Positions 1 to 8,671 of a stretch of DNA of 64,000 nt are shown here, piece by piece. Each line of letters opens with the position of its first letter. The stretch's first letter is position 1. The stretch is from the NCBI RefSeq assembly GCF_000972865.1, contig NZ_CP011144.1:434001-498000 (forward strand), read 5' to 3'. A model generated the notes under the pieces. That model did not search any database. It worked only from the letters and a program-made list of their open reading frames with translations, and was not told the DNA's origin. Made by a program: the position numbers and the translations under genes. This DNA comes from Pseudoxanthomonas suwonensis. GTDB lineage: Bacteria > Pseudomonadota > Gammaproteobacteria > Xanthomonadales > Xanthomonadaceae.

Positions 1-1425
1 CTTCTCTTCCTCGGCGTTGGAGATGAACGCGGTCTCCACCAGCATCGCCGGCATGTCGGCGGTGCGCAGCACCGCGAAGTTGGCGCGCTCGATGTTCGGC
101 TTGTGGTTGTTGCCGACCCGCTTGAGCCCACCGAGCACGTGGTTGGCCGCGTCCTCGGAGGCGCGCATGTGCCCGCTCTGGGCCAGGTCCAGCAACACGC
201 TGGCCAGCACGTTTTCGGTCTGCTGCAGGCGCACGCCACCGACCAGGTCGGCCGCGTTCTCCTTGTCGGCCAGCCAGCGCGCGCGTTGCGAGGACGCGCC
301 CTTGGTCGAGAGCACGTACACCGAGGAACCGCGCGCGTTGCGGTTCTCCGCCGCATCGGCGTGGATGGAGACGAAGATGTCGGCCTTGGCCGCGCGCGCG
401 CGCTGGGCGCGCATCGGCAGCGGAAGGAACACGTCCGAGTCGCGCACCAGGAACGCCTTCAGGCCCGGGGTGGCGTTGACCTGGCGCGCCAGTTCGCGGG
501 CCATGGCCAGGGTCACGTCCTTCTCGCGCTTGCCGGTCGGGCCGATGGCACCGGGGTCCTGGCCGCCGTGGCCGGCGTCGATGGCCACGACCAGCGTGCG
601 CATGCCGGCGGCGGAGATGGCCGGGCGCGGTGGCGCGGGAGCCGGCGCCTGGGTGGCCACCGGTGCAGGCGCGGCAGACGATGCGGCGACGCCGTCCTGC
701 GCGGCCACGCCTGCGGTCGCCGGCGCCGTCGTCGCGGCTGCCGCCGCGCTGGCGGCGCGGCCCTCGAGGATCGCCTGCGGCGACACCGTCGTGCCTGATG
801 GCGGCACCTCGCCGGGTGCGCCGGTGGCGGCCGGGCGATTGAGTGCTTCGGTGACCTGCGCGGTCAGCAGCGCGGTGGCGCGCGCCGCCTCGGAACGCGG
901 ATCCTGCGGCGGCGGCGTGGCGTTCCCGCTGGAAGCGGCGGCCGGCACGGCCTCCGCCGGCGATGGTGCGGCGGTCGCCACGCCCGTGGCCACGGACGCG
1001 CCAGAAGAAGCCGGACCGTCGCCCGGCCACTCGATCAGCAGCCGCGCGCCGCCGCTCGACGGCTCCACGCGCAGCGGCAGCGCGGCCACCGGAGCGGCCA
1101 GTTCGAAGACGATGCGGAAGGTACCCGGCACCGGCTGCCCGGTACGCACCGCGGTGACCACGCCGGTCGGCGCCGGCAGCTGCAGGCCGCGGACCGCCTG
1201 CGAATCGGGCAGGTCCAGCACCAGCCGGTGCGGATCGGACAGGGACAGGGTCTTGTACTGGCCCGCGCCCTGCAACTGGACTTCGGCGCGGGTGCCGGTG
1301 CCGGTGGCACCCTGCTCCAGCGCCACCGAGCTGACCTGGCCGGCCCAGGCGGCGCCGGCGAACGACAGCGCGGCGAGCACGAAGCCCACCCTCCACCGTC
1401 CGATCCGGGTAATCCCCTGGCGCAT
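1..1425 (-). CDS. amiC: N-acetylmuramoyl-L-alanine amidase (AmiC type), 3' end cut by window
   Basis: Periplasmic zinc amidase that removes stem peptides from peptidoglycan during daughter-cell separation. The 475 residues present begin with a signal peptide (hydrophobic FVLAALSFAGAAWA near residue 20), continue through an N-terminal AMIN-type domain to about residue 140, an Ala/Pro-rich linker, and the amidase_3 domain. That domain shows the zinc-binding DAGHGGQDPGA and SIHAD motifs. The last visible residues, ETAFISNAEEEK, contain the catalytic Glu region, so only a short C-terminus is missing. The ATG at 1425 is chosen because it opens directly into the signal peptide. It lies downstream of tsaE and nnr on the same strand, matching the nnr-tsaE-amiB order of E. 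coli. AmiB and AmiC are hard to separate, so the symbol is tentative. Confidence 0.93.
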   Translation of the reverse strand, partial: MRQGITRIGRWRVGFVLAALSFAGAAWAGQVSSVALEQGATGTGTRAEVQLQGAGQYKTLSLSDPHRLVLDLPDSQAVRGLQLPAPTGVVTAVRTGQPVPGTFRIVFELAAPVAALPLRVEPSSGGARLLIEWPGDGPASSGASVATGVATAAPSPAEAVPAAASSGNATPPPQDPRSEAARATALLTAQVTEALNRPAATGAPGEVPPSGTTVSPQAILEGRAASAAAAATTAPATAGVAAQDGVAASSAAPAPVATQAPAPAPPRPAISAAGMRTLVVAIDAGHGGQDPGAIGPTGKREKDVTLAMARELARQVNATPGLKAFLVRDSDVFLPLPMRAQRARAAKADIFVSIHADAAENRNARGSSVYVLSTKGASSQRARWLADKENAADLVGGVRLQQTENVLASVLLDLAQSGHMRASEDAANHVLGGLKRVGNNHKPNIERANFAVLRTADMPAMLVETAFISNAEEEK

Positions 1426-1500
1426 GGCCGGGATTCAAGCACCATGCCCCGGGGAATGCAAGCACTTTTCCCTTAATAATCCGGGGCCTGGGAAACCTTC

Positions 1501-1986
1501 CTAGGGTCGATCCAGAGAAACAGGCCGCAAACCGGCCATTCCCCCTACCGCCACCAGCCAGTCCTCGCCGGCCGGCGTGCCGGCTTCCAGCCCGGCCTGC
1601 CGCCCTGGCCCGTCCTGCGCCAGGCGCACCCGCAGGTCCGGCGCCGGCAAGGCCGCCGCGCCGCGTTCGGGCCATTCGACCAGCCACAGCGTGGCCTCGT
1701 CGCCGTCCAGGCCGAGGAAATCCAGTTCGCCGGCGTCGCCGATGCGATACAGGTCCAGGTGCCAGGCCTCGCCCCCGGGTACCGGATAGCGCTCGACCAG
1801 GGTGTAGGTCGGGCTGCGGATCGGGCCTTGGACGCCGAGCTCGCGCAGCAGCGCGCGCGCCAGGGTGGACTTGCCGGCGCCGAGGTCGCCCTGCAGGTGC
1901 ACCACTGCCTGCGCCGGCCGGCTGGCGGCGAGCAGGCGCCCGAGTTGCTCGGTGGCTTCGCTGTCGGCCAGGGCGATGCGCATCAT
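1501..1986 (-). CDS. tsaE: tRNA threonylcarbamoyladenosine biosynthesis ATPase TsaE
   Basis: Small P-loop ATPase that works with TsaB and TsaD to make t6A at position 37 of ANN-decoding tRNAs. The 161-residue product has Walker A GDLGAGKST near residue 34, the family motif SPTYTLVERY, then HLDLYR and LVEWPERG, all typical of TsaE. The start ATG at 1986 overlaps the nnr stop as ATGA, indicating translational coupling; a second ATG follows at 1983. The C-terminus after LRVRL is about 30 residues longer than compact TsaE proteins and looks unstructured. A 75-bp gap separates it from amiC. Confidence 0.95.
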   Translation of the reverse strand: MMRIALADSEATEQLGRLLAASRPAQAVVHLQGDLGAGKSTLARALLRELGVQGPIRSPTYTLVERYPVPGGEAWHLDLYRIGDAGELDFLGLDGDEATLWLVEWPERGAAALPAPDLRVRLAQDGPGRQAGLEAGTPAGEDWLVAVGGMAGLRPVSLDRP

Positions 1987-3458
1987 GGGTCCTGCGGGTT
2001 GGCCAGCCACCGCAGGTGCGGCAGCAGGTCGGACGGCAGCAGGCCGCGCTGGCCTTCGCCCGCGGCCGCGTCGCCGGCCAGCGAATGCAGCAGCGCGCCG
2101 GCGCAGGCCGCGTCGAATGCCGGCAGTCCCTGCGCGCGCAGCGCGGCGATCGTGCCGGTGAGCAGGTCACCCATCCCGCCCACGGCCATGCCGGGATTGC
2201 CGGCGTCGAGCACGCGCGGCAGGTGGCCGGGTGCGGCCACGATCGTGCCGGCGCCCTTCAGTACCACGGTGCTGGCGTAGCGCTCGGCCAGTGCCGCCGC
2301 GGCGGCGAGACGGTCGCACTGCACGCCGGCGGTGTCGGTACCGAGCAGGCGCGCGGCCTCGCCCGGATGCGGGGTCAGGATCGCGTCGGCGAGCGAGCGC
2401 GGCGCGGCGGCCAGCAGGTTCAGTGCATCGGCATCGAGTACCAGCGGCTTGCCGCTGTCGAGCGCGCGCTGGAACAGCGCCGCGCCCCATTCGTCCTGTC
2501 CCAGGCCCGGGCCGCAGGCGACCACGCCGGCCGCGTCGAGCATCGGCGCGAACTCGCCGGTGCCTTCCACCGCGCGCACCATCGCCTCCGGGCGCCGCGC
2601 CAGGACCGCCGGCACGTGCTCGGCGCGCGTGGCCACGGCCACCAGCCCGGCGCCAGCGCGCAGCGCCGCTTCGGCGCAGAGCAGGATGGCACCGCCGCTG
2701 CCATGGTCGCCGCCGACGCACAGCACGCGGCCGGATTCGCCCTTGTGCGTGTCGCGGCGGCGCGGCGGCAACCAGCCACGCAGCGCGGACGCGTCCAGCA
2801 GGCCGGCTACCGGCGGAACGGCATCGGCGTACGACCCGGCATCGACATCGAGGCGGTCGAGCAGCAGTTCGCCGGTACGGTCCAACGCGGCGCCGGTGTA
2901 CAGGCCGGCATGGGCGACGATGAACTGCAGCGTGCAGTCGGCGCGCAGTGCGGCTCCCGGCAGGCTGCCGTGGTCGGCGTCGACGCCGCTGGGCACGTCC
3001 AATGCGAACACCGGCGCGGCGGCGGCGTCCAGCGCCTCGACCAGGGCCGCCATGTCGTCACGCGGCGCCTGCTGCAGGCCGATGCCGAACAGCGCGTCGA
3101 CCAGCACGTCCGCATCGTCCAGCGGCGCCGGGAACAGGTCGACGTGGCCGCCAGCGGCCAGGTAGTCGGTGCAGGCGCGCTGCGCCAGCGGCGTGCGCGG
3201 GCCGCCGTCGGCCGGGTGCAGCACCCGCACGCGACGGCCCGACTGCAGCGCCAGCCGCGCCAGCACGTAGCCGTCGCCGCCGTTGTTGCCGCTGCCGCAG
3301 GCGACCGCGATCCGCTGCGCCTGCGGCCAGCGCTGCAGCAGCACGCGCCACGCGGCCTGCCCGGCGCGCTGCATCAGCACGTAGCCGTCGTCGCCCAGCG
3401 CGGCGGTGGCAAGGCGGTCAAGCTCGCGCGCGGCGGCCGAGTCGTAGAGGGCGGTCAT
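1983..3458 (-). CDS. nnr: Bifunctional NAD(P)H-hydrate epimerase / ADP-dependent NAD(P)H-hydrate dehydratase
   Basis: Repairs hydrated NADH and NADPH: the N-terminal YjeF domain (about residues 1-210) epimerises NAD(P)HX and the C-terminal ribokinase-like domain (about 225-491) dehydrates it using ADP. Visible signatures are GSGNNGGDGYVLAR in the epimerase half and NPGMAVGGMGDLLTGTIAAL in the dehydratase half. The ATG at 3458 gives 491 residues. An in-frame GTG at 3467 lies 6 nt after a TAGAAT -10 hexamer and would be a leaderless start, so the true N-terminus could be three residues longer. The stop overlaps tsaE. It is divergent from queG, as in the E. coli yjeS/yjeF arrangement. Confidence 0.95.
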   Translation of the reverse strand: MTALYDSAAARELDRLATAALGDDGYVLMQRAGQAAWRVLLQRWPQAQRIAVACGSGNNGGDGYVLARLALQSGRRVRVLHPADGGPRTPLAQRACTDYLAAGGHVDLFPAPLDDADVLVDALFGIGLQQAPRDDMAALVEALDAAAAPVFALDVPSGVDADHGSLPGAALRADCTLQFIVAHAGLYTGAALDRTGELLLDRLDVDAGSYADAVPPVAGLLDASALRGWLPPRRRDTHKGESGRVLCVGGDHGSGGAILLCAEAALRAGAGLVAVATRAEHVPAVLARRPEAMVRAVEGTGEFAPMLDAAGVVACGPGLGQDEWGAALFQRALDSGKPLVLDADALNLLAAAPRSLADAILTPHPGEAARLLGTDTAGVQCDRLAAAAALAERYASTVVLKGAGTIVAAPGHLPRVLDAGNPGMAVGGMGDLLTGTIAALRAQGLPAFDAACAGALLHSLAGDAAAGEGQRGLLPSDLLPHLRWLANPQDP

Positions 3459-3473
3459 GCTGGGCACCGGGCA

Positions 3474-3479
3474 ATTCTA
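3474..3479 (-). promoter_or_regulatory. -10 hexamer of the nnr-tsaE operon
   Basis: Read on the minus strand this is TAGAAT. A transcript starting 6-7 nt downstream would begin at or next to the GTG at 3467 and 8-9 nt before the ATG at 3458, leaving no room for a Shine-Dalgarno site. I see no convincing -35. Confidence 0.5.
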
Positions 3480-3536
3480 GCCGCGGCGCGCCCGGACCAC
3501 GCGCTGCCGGAAACCGGGCCCGAACGACCCGATCCC

Positions 3537-3542
3537 TATAAT
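3537..3542 (+). promoter_or_regulatory. -10 hexamer of queG (probable leaderless mRNA)
   Basis: A perfect TATAAT ends 6 nt before the queG ATG at 3549. Normal spacing places the transcription start at the A of the start codon, so the mRNA would be leaderless. No Shine-Dalgarno sequence is present and the -35 region is weak. Confidence 0.6.
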
Positions 3543-3548
3543 CCGCCC

Positions 3549-4664
3549 ATGTCCCGCGCCCTGCCCGCCGCCGTTCCCGTCCCCGCCGATCCGGCGGCGG
3601 TGGCCCGGCGCGTGCGCGAACTGGCCCGCGAGCTCGGTTTCCAGCGTTGCGGCATCACCGGCATCGAGCTGGGCGAGGACGAAGCACACCTGCGCGACTG
3701 GCTCGCCCGCGGCCTGTACGGGACCATGGACTGGATGGCCGCACACGGCGACAAGCGCTCGCGGCCGCAGGATCTGATCCCGGGCACGCTGCGGGTGATC
3801 TCGGTCGGGCTGGACTACGGCCGCAACGACAGCGAGGAGGCCTGGGACACGCTGCGCGCCGGCGAACGCGCCTATGTGGCCCGCTACGCACTGGGGCGCG
3901 ACTACCACAAGCTGATGCGCAACCGCCTGCAGAAGCTGGCCGAACGCGTGCAGGCCGAGATCGGCCCGTTCGGCCACCGGGTGTTCGTCGACTCCGCGCC
4001 GGTGCTGGAGCGCGCGCTGGCACGCAACGCCGGGCTGGGCTGGATCGGCAAGCACACCTGCCTGATCGATCGCGACGGCGGCTCGTGGTTCTTCCTCGGC
4101 GAGATCTATGTCGACCTGCCGTTGCCGGTGGACGCGCCGGCCAGCGCGCACTGCGGCACCTGCATGCGCTGCATCGAGGTCTGCCCGACCCAGGCCATCG
4201 TCGCGCCGTACCGGCTCGACGCGCGGCGCTGCATCGCCTACCTGACCATCGAGCATGACGGCCCGATCCCGGAGGACCTGCGCCCGGCGATCGGCAACCG
4301 CATCTTCGGCTGCGACGACTGCCAGCTGGTCTGCCCCTGGAACAAGTTCGCCCGGCGCACCGACGAACCCGACTTCCGCGCGCGCAACGACCTGGACACC
4401 GCGACCCTGCCTCAGCTGTTCGCCTGGGACGAGGACGAGTTCCTGCGCCGCACCGAGGGCAGCCCGATCCGCCGCAGCGGCCACGAGCGCTGGCTGCGCA
4501 ACATCGCCGTGGCGCTGGGCAATGCGCCATCCACGCCGGAGGTGCTCGCCGCGCTGGCGTCGCGCCGCGAGCATGCGTCGCCGGTGGTGCGGGAGCATGT
4601 GCAGTGGGCGCTGGCGCGGCATGCGGATGGCGTGCGGGGGTTGTCGCCTGCGGGGGGATCGTGA
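3549..4664 (+). CDS. queG: Epoxyqueuosine reductase QueG
   Basis: Cobalamin and iron-sulfur enzyme that reduces epoxyqueuosine to queuosine in tRNA, the last queuosine step. The 371 residues carry two 4Fe-4S clusters: the CxxCxxCxxxCP group beginning at Cys202 (CGTCMRCIEVCP) and CDDCQLVCP beginning at Cys255. The C-terminal HEAT-like tail is about residues 310-360. The open frame extends about 1.5 kb upstream because of high G+C, but homology starts at MSRALPAAVPV. The ATG at 3549 is also fixed by the TATAAT just upstream. Divergent from nnr, a conserved neighbourhood. Confidence 0.96.
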   Translation: MSRALPAAVPVPADPAAVARRVRELARELGFQRCGITGIELGEDEAHLRDWLARGLYGTMDWMAAHGDKRSRPQDLIPGTLRVISVGLDYGRNDSEEAWDTLRAGERAYVARYALGRDYHKLMRNRLQKLAERVQAEIGPFGHRVFVDSAPVLERALARNAGLGWIGKHTCLIDRDGGSWFFLGEIYVDLPLPVDAPASAHCGTCMRCIEVCPTQAIVAPYRLDARRCIAYLTIEHDGPIPEDLRPAIGNRIFGCDDCQLVCPWNKFARRTDEPDFRARNDLDTATLPQLFAWDEDEFLRRTEGSPIRRSGHERWLRNIAVALGNAPSTPEVLAALASRREHASPVVREHVQWALARHADGVRGLSPAGGS

Positions 4665-4755
4665 TCGTGGATCGGTGGCGGGGACGCTAGCTTTCTTCCC
4701 ATGGCCGTGCCTGGGCCTAGCTAAGCGAAAGCTCTAAAGGCGAAGCGGAAGCGCT

Positions 4756-4907
4756 GGCTTCGGAAGGGTCCGCCGTGCCCTGGGGGTATGGCGCATCGCT
4801 CCGCTCCGGCGTCCTGCCTCCGAGTCGCGAACGCAGCACATCCCTGTGCTGCTTGCGCCATACCCCCAGGGCACGACGGCCTCGGGAGCTTTGAGGGCAT
4901 GGCTTCG
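4756..4907 (-). repeat. Long-hairpin element, copy A (diverged)
   Basis: 152-bp element bounded by CGAAGCC at both ends (minus strand). A perfect 21-bp helix pairs 4774-4794 with 4855-4875. Its sequence differs from copies B, C and D, but the position, length and flanking box AAAGCTCCCGA are the same. Inside, 4833-4852 forms an 8-bp hairpin whose minus-strand loop context reads ACAGGGATGT. A second small stem (GGC/GCC) with AGGA in the loop lies near 4811-4821. Copy A points away from copy B, with the REP pair 4997-5088 between them. A short (CAACAG)n-like run at 4916-4933 lies on its 5' side. Confidence 0.75.
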
Positions 4908-4996
4908 ATCGGACGAGCAACAGCAACAGCAATGGCACCGGCATCCCCCAGGCCTCTCCTTCGCCGGCGGGCAAGCCCACGACGGCGCTGCTTGTT

Positions 4997-5088
4997 GTAG
5001 GAGCGGGCATGACCGCGACACGGGCGTCGGAATCACGAGGGCGTCGCCTGGGCCGACGGCGTCGGGTCGCGGTCATGCCCGCTCCTAC
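4997..5088. repeat. GTAG-type REP pair 1
   Basis: Inverted pair beginning GTAGGAGCGGGCATGACCGC and ending with the complement GCTCCTAC; arms of more than 20 bp pair perfectly. It lies between the divergent long-hairpin copies A and B. GTAG-starting REPs of this kind are known in Stenotrophomonas and Pseudomonas and are linked to RAYT transposases elsewhere in genomes; none is in this window. Confidence 0.85.
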
Positions 5089-5116
5089 AAAAGCCGTGCG
5101 CTGCTCCACGCCTGAA

Positions 5117-5265
5117 CGAAGCCACGACGCCAAAGCTCCCGAAGACGTGGCGGGCCGGGGGTATTGCGGCAGTGGCCAGGGATGGCCACGTCGGCGAGTC
5201 GGCACATGGATGTGCCGTCGAGACGACCGCAATACCCCCGGCCTGCCGCGGCTCAGACCGAAGCC
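5117..5265 (+). repeat. Long-hairpin element, copy B
   Basis: 149-bp element bounded by CGAAGCC. The 5' part can form a GCCACG/CGTGGC stem. The closing helix pairs 5149-5169 with 5227-5247 (21 bp with one G-U). Inside are two hairpins: GTGGCC-AGGGAT-GGCCAC (5172-5189) and CGGCACA-TGGA-TGTGCCG (5200-5217). The 3' end has a CGGCT/AGCCG stem. A GCGGTT triplet repeat follows at 5287-5304. The spacer 4665-5391 holds only copies A and B and REP pair 1; I see no convincing gene in it. Confidence 0.8.
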
Positions 5266-5391
5266 GACGCACACCCGACGCTTTTCGCGGTTGCGGTTGC
5301 GGTTCCTTCCGCCACTCTCCCAGGTGGCAAGCGCGCGAAAGCAGGCCCATCACCGTCGCGCTATCCTGTCCCACCGACCGCCACGCGCCCG

Positions 5392-6753
5392 ATGTCCGAG
5401 CAGAATCCCGTCCTCACCCCGAGCCAGCTCAACACGCTGGCGCGCGACCTGCTGGAGAGCGCGTTCCCGCTGGTCTGGGTCGAGGGCGAGCTGGGCAACA
5501 TCACCCGCCCCGGTTCCGGGCACCTGTACTTCACCCTGAAGGACGCGCGCGCCCAGGTGCGCTGCGCGATGTTCAAGCCCAAGAGCCAATGGCTGAAGTT
5601 CGTCCCGCGCGAGGGCCTGAAAGTGCTCGGCCGCGGCCGCCTCACCCTGTACGAGGCGCGAGGCGACTACCAGCTGGTGCTCGACCACCTCGAGGAAGCC
5701 GGCGAAGGCGCGCTGCGCCGCGCGTTCGAGGCACTGAAGGCCAAGCTCGAAGCCGAGGGCCTGTTCGACACCGGGCGCAAGCGCGAACTGCCGGCCTTCG
5801 TACGGCGGCTGGCGGTGATCACCTCGCCCACCGGCGCGGCCGTGCGCGACGTGCTCAGCGTGCTGGCGCGGCGCTGCCCGCTGCTGGAGGTGGATATCCT
5901 GCCCAGCCTGGTGCAAGGCGAGACCGCCGCGGCGCAGATCGCCGACCTGCTGCGCCGCGCCGGCGCCAGCGGCCGCTACGACGCGGTGCTGCTGGCCCGC
6001 GGTGGCGGCTCGCTGGAAGACCTGTGGGCGTTCAACGACGAACGCCTGGTGCGCGCGATCGCCGACTCGCCGGTGCCGGTGGTGTCGGCGGTCGGCCACG
6101 AGACCGACTTCACCCTGGCCGACTTCGCCGCCGACGTGCGCGCGCCCACTCCGTCGGTCGCCGCCGAACTGCTGGTGCCGGACCGGCGCGACCTGCAGGC
6201 GCGGCTGCGCGCGCTGCAGGAGCGCGTGCATTCGCTGCAGCGCCATCGCCTGCGCCAGGCCATGCAGCGCGCCGACCGCGCCGCGCTGCGGCTGCAGGCG
6301 CAATCGCCGCAGGCGCGGCTGCGCCTGCTCCGGCAGCGCCACGCCGAACTGCAGCGCCGCTTGCAGGCCCTGTGGCAGCAGCGCCTGCTGGACCGGCAGG
6401 CGCGTTTGCGCCATGCCGCCGCGGTGCTGCGCGCACACCATCCGGCGCGCCGGATGGCGCAGCTGCAGGCACGGCTGCAGCGGCTCGGTGCCCGGCCGCA
6501 GGCGGCCATCGCCCGCACCCTGCAGCGCGATGCGCTGCAGCTGCGCGCGCTGGCCCGTTCACTGGAGGCCTGCAGCCCGCTGGCCACCGTGGCGCGCGGC
6601 TATTCGATCCTCACCCGTGCCGACGACAGCCGGCTGGTCCAGTCGGTGGCGCAGGCCGCGCCCGGCGACCGCCTGCAGGCGCGCGTGCGCGACGGCGTGC
6701 TGGCGCTGTCGGTCGAGGGCGTGCTGCCTGATCCTCCGGAGCCGAATCCGTAG
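5392..6753 (+). CDS. xseA: Exodeoxyribonuclease VII large subunit
   Basis: Catalytic large subunit of ExoVII, which with several XseB copies degrades single-stranded DNA in both directions. The 453 residues start with an OB-fold ([24 protein letters not shown]), then the catalytic domain with [31 protein letters not shown] and [28 protein letters not shown], then a long Arg/Gln/Leu-rich coiled-coil stalk (about 265-400). It ends with the ARGYSIL region that binds XseB. The open frame runs further upstream through copy B, but [14 protein letters not shown] at 5392 matches the family start. A TATCCT hexamer at 5362-5367 may be its -10. Confidence 0.97.
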   Translation: MSEQNPVLTPSQLNTLARDLLESAFPLVWVEGELGNITRPGSGHLYFTLKDARAQVRCAMFKPKSQWLKFVPREGLKVLGRGRLTLYEARGDYQLVLDHLEEAGEGALRRAFEALKAKLEAEGLFDTGRKRELPAFVRRLAVITSPTGAAVRDVLSVLARRCPLLEVDILPSLVQGETAAAQIADLLRRAGASGRYDAVLLARGGGSLEDLWAFNDERLVRAIADSPVPVVSAVGHETDFTLADFAADVRAPTPSVAAELLVPDRRDLQARLRALQERVHSLQRHRLRQAMQRADRAALRLQAQSPQARLRLLRQRHAELQRRLQALWQQRLLDRQARLRHAAAVLRAHHPARRMAQLQARLQRLGARPQAAIARTLQRDALQLRALARSLEACSPLATVARGYSILTRADDSRLVQSVAQAAPGDRLQARVRDGVLALSVEGVLPDPPEPNP

Positions 6754-6770
6754 CGACCACGCTGCTTTCT

Positions 6771-6864
6771 GCAGGAGCCGGGTTCAGCCGGCGACCCGAC
6801 GCCGTCGGCACAGGCGATACCCCCGTGATTGCGGTACCCGTGTCGCCCATTGGTGGGCTCCTGC
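6771..6864. repeat. REP pair 2 (GCAG variant)
   Basis: Inverted pair between xseA and the glycosyltransferase. It begins GCAGGAGCCGGGTTCAGCCG and ends GGGCTCCTGC. The terminal tetranucleotide is GCAG instead of GTAG and the right arm is degenerate, so this is an older or decaying copy. Confidence 0.7.
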
Positions 6865-6954
6865 ACAGGAAGGTGCGTCACCCGGCGGTCATCCCAGCGT
6901 AACGGCGCTTGCATCCATGCGGCGGAGGATGGGCAAAACCCGGAGCCGCCGCGC

Positions 6955-8109
6955 ATGCGCTACGCCCTCGTCACCGAAACCTGGCCGCCGGAGGTCAACG
7001 GCGTCGCCCTGACCGTGCAAGGGCTGGCCCACGGCCTGCTCGCCCGCGGACACGCAGTGGAAGTGGTGCGGCCGCGTCAACCAGAAGATCCGGCGGACGG
7101 CACCGGCGAAGGTGCGATCGCGACCCTGCTGTTGCGCGGCGCCGCGCTGCCACGCTATCCGGGACTGCGCTTCGGCCTGCCGGCGACGCGCACCCTGCTG
7201 CGCCACTGGAAGCATGCGCCGCCGGACGCGCTCTACGTGGCCACCGAAGGCCCGCTGGGCTGGTCCGCGCTGCGCGCGGCGGCCAGGCTGGGCATCCCCG
7301 TGGCCACCGGCCTCCACACCCGGTTCGACCACTACATGCGCGACTACGGCATGCCGTGGCTGGAAGGCACCGCGCTGGCCTGGATGCGCCGCTTCCACAA
7401 CCGCGCCGACGCGACCCTGGTGCCGACCGTCGAGCTGCTGGACTTCCTGCGCATGCGCGGTTTCGAGCGCGTGACCCGGCTGGCGCGCGCGGTCGACACC
7501 ACGCAACTGTCGCCGGCGCTGCGCGACGACACCCTGCGCGCCGCCTGGGGCGCCGGCGCGGACACGCTGGTGGCGATCCACGTCGGCCGGATCGCGCCGG
7601 AAAAGAACCTGGACCTGGCGGTGCGTGCGTTCCGCGCGATCCAGCGGCGGCGTCCGCAGGCCCGCTTCGTCTGGGTGGGCGACGGGCCGGCGCGCGAAAC
7701 GCTGGCGCAGGCCAACCCGGACTTCGTGTTCTGCGGCGTGCAGCGTAGCGCCGAACTGGCGCGGCATTTCGCCAGCGGCGACCTGTTCCTGTTCCCGAGC
7801 CGCAGCGAGACCTTCGGCAATGTCACTCTTGAAGCGATGGCCAGCGGCGTGCCGACGTTGGCGTTCGACTCCGGCGCCGCGCGCGAGCACCTGGGCGACG
7901 GCGTGCACGGCGCGCTGGCGCGCGACGAGGCCGGGTTCATCGATGCCGCCGTGCGCCTGGCCGGCGACGACGAGACCCTGTGGGCGATGGGCCGGGCCGC
8001 GCGCGCGGCGGTGCTGCGGCTGCGCCCGGAGCAGGTCGCCGCGGATTTCGATGCACTGCTGGCGGGACTGGCCCGCCGGGGAGACAGCCGTGCCGCCCTC
8101 GCCGCCTGA
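6955..8109 (+). CDS. Glycosyltransferase family 4 (GDP-mannose-dependent mannosyltransferase-like)
   Basis: Cytoplasmic retaining GT-B glycosyltransferase, 384 residues. The N-terminal Rossmann domain begins MRYALVTETWPPEVNGVALT, typical of MgtA/PimB-like enzymes. The C-terminal domain carries HVGRIAPEKNLDLAV and the nucleotide-sugar binding E-x7-E motif in SRSETFGNVTLEAMASGVP. The ATG at 6955 is chosen because the conserved fold starts there; the frame remains open upstream. The stop overlaps the GTG of the PAP2 gene, so the two are translationally coupled. Acceptor not deducible; pairing with a lipid phosphatase suggests a glycolipid. Confidence 0.85.
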   Translation: MRYALVTETWPPEVNGVALTVQGLAHGLLARGHAVEVVRPRQPEDPADGTGEGAIATLLLRGAALPRYPGLRFGLPATRTLLRHWKHAPPDALYVATEGPLGWSALRAAARLGIPVATGLHTRFDHYMRDYGMPWLEGTALAWMRRFHNRADATLVPTVELLDFLRMRGFERVTRLARAVDTTQLSPALRDDTLRAAWGAGADTLVAIHVGRIAPEKNLDLAVRAFRAIQRRRPQARFVWVGDGPARETLAQANPDFVFCGVQRSAELARHFASGDLFLFPSRSETFGNVTLEAMASGVPTLAFDSGAAREHLGDGVHGALARDEAGFIDAAVRLAGDDETLWAMGRAARAAVLRLRPEQVAADFDALLAGLARRGDSRAALAA

Positions 8110-8671
8110 ACGCATCCTGCCCGCGCTGGCGCCGTCGCGCCGCCGCGCCGCGCGCCTGCGCGCCCGCGACCGCGGCTGGTGCGTGCGCGCCAACCGCTGG
8201 GGCGCGCGTGGCGCGGTGCGCCGCTACTTCGCCGTGGTCAGCCGGCTCGGCGACGGCGTGTTCTGGTATGGACTCATGGGCGCGCTGGTGGTGTTCGACG
8301 GCCTGCAGGGCCTGTCCGCCTCCGTGCACCTGGCCGCCACCGGCGTGGTCGCGCTGACCCTGTACAAGCGGCTCAAGCGCTGGACCCGGCGCCCACGGCC
8401 GTTCACCGCCGACGGGCGCATCCGCGCCTGGGTCGCGCCGCTGGACGAGTTCAGTTTTCCCTCCGGACACACGCTGCACGCGGTCGCCTTCAGCGTAGTC
8501 GCGCTGGCGTACTACCCATGGCTGGCGGCGCTGCTGATCCCGTTCACCGCCTCGGTGGCGGTGTCGCGGGTGGTACTGGGGCTGCACTATCCCAGCGACG
8601 TGCTGGCCGCAACCGCGATCGGATCGCTGCTGGCCGGTGCCTCGCTCTGGCTCGGCGCGGTGCTGTTGTAG
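8090..8671 (+). CDS. PAP2-family membrane phosphatase
   Basis: Probable inner-membrane lipid phosphate phosphatase, 193 residues. All three PAP2 signature blocks are visible: KRLKRWTRRPRP, PSGH in FSFPSGHTLHAVAFS, and SRVVLGLHYPSD. About four hydrophobic segments follow an Arg-rich cytoplasmic N-terminus. The GTG at 8090 is preceded by GGGGAGA at good spacing and overlaps the glycosyltransferase stop by 20 nt. The reading frame ends CTG TTG TAG, and this TAG is the TAG of the terminal GTAG of REP pair 3. Confidence 0.88.
   Translation: MPPSPPERILPALAPSRRRAARLRARDRGWCVRANRWGARGAVRRYFAVVSRLGDGVFWYGLMGALVVFDGLQGLSASVHLAATGVVALTLYKRLKRWTRRPRPFTADGRIRAWVAPLDEFSFPSGHTLHAVAFSVVALAYYPWLAALLIPFTASVAVSRVVLGLHYPSDVLAATAIGSLLAGASLWLGAVLL

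Noticed and set aside
2016..3548. 510-codon upstream extension of the queG frame
   Set aside because: It lies antisense to nnr, has Arg/Ala-rich shadow composition, and homology to QueG starts only at 3549.
4734..5374. Several 70-185 codon frames across the 4.7-5.4 kb spacer
   Set aside because: All lie on the hairpin elements and REP pair and simply translate the repeats; similar translations recur at 50.5 and 60.6 kb in different frames.
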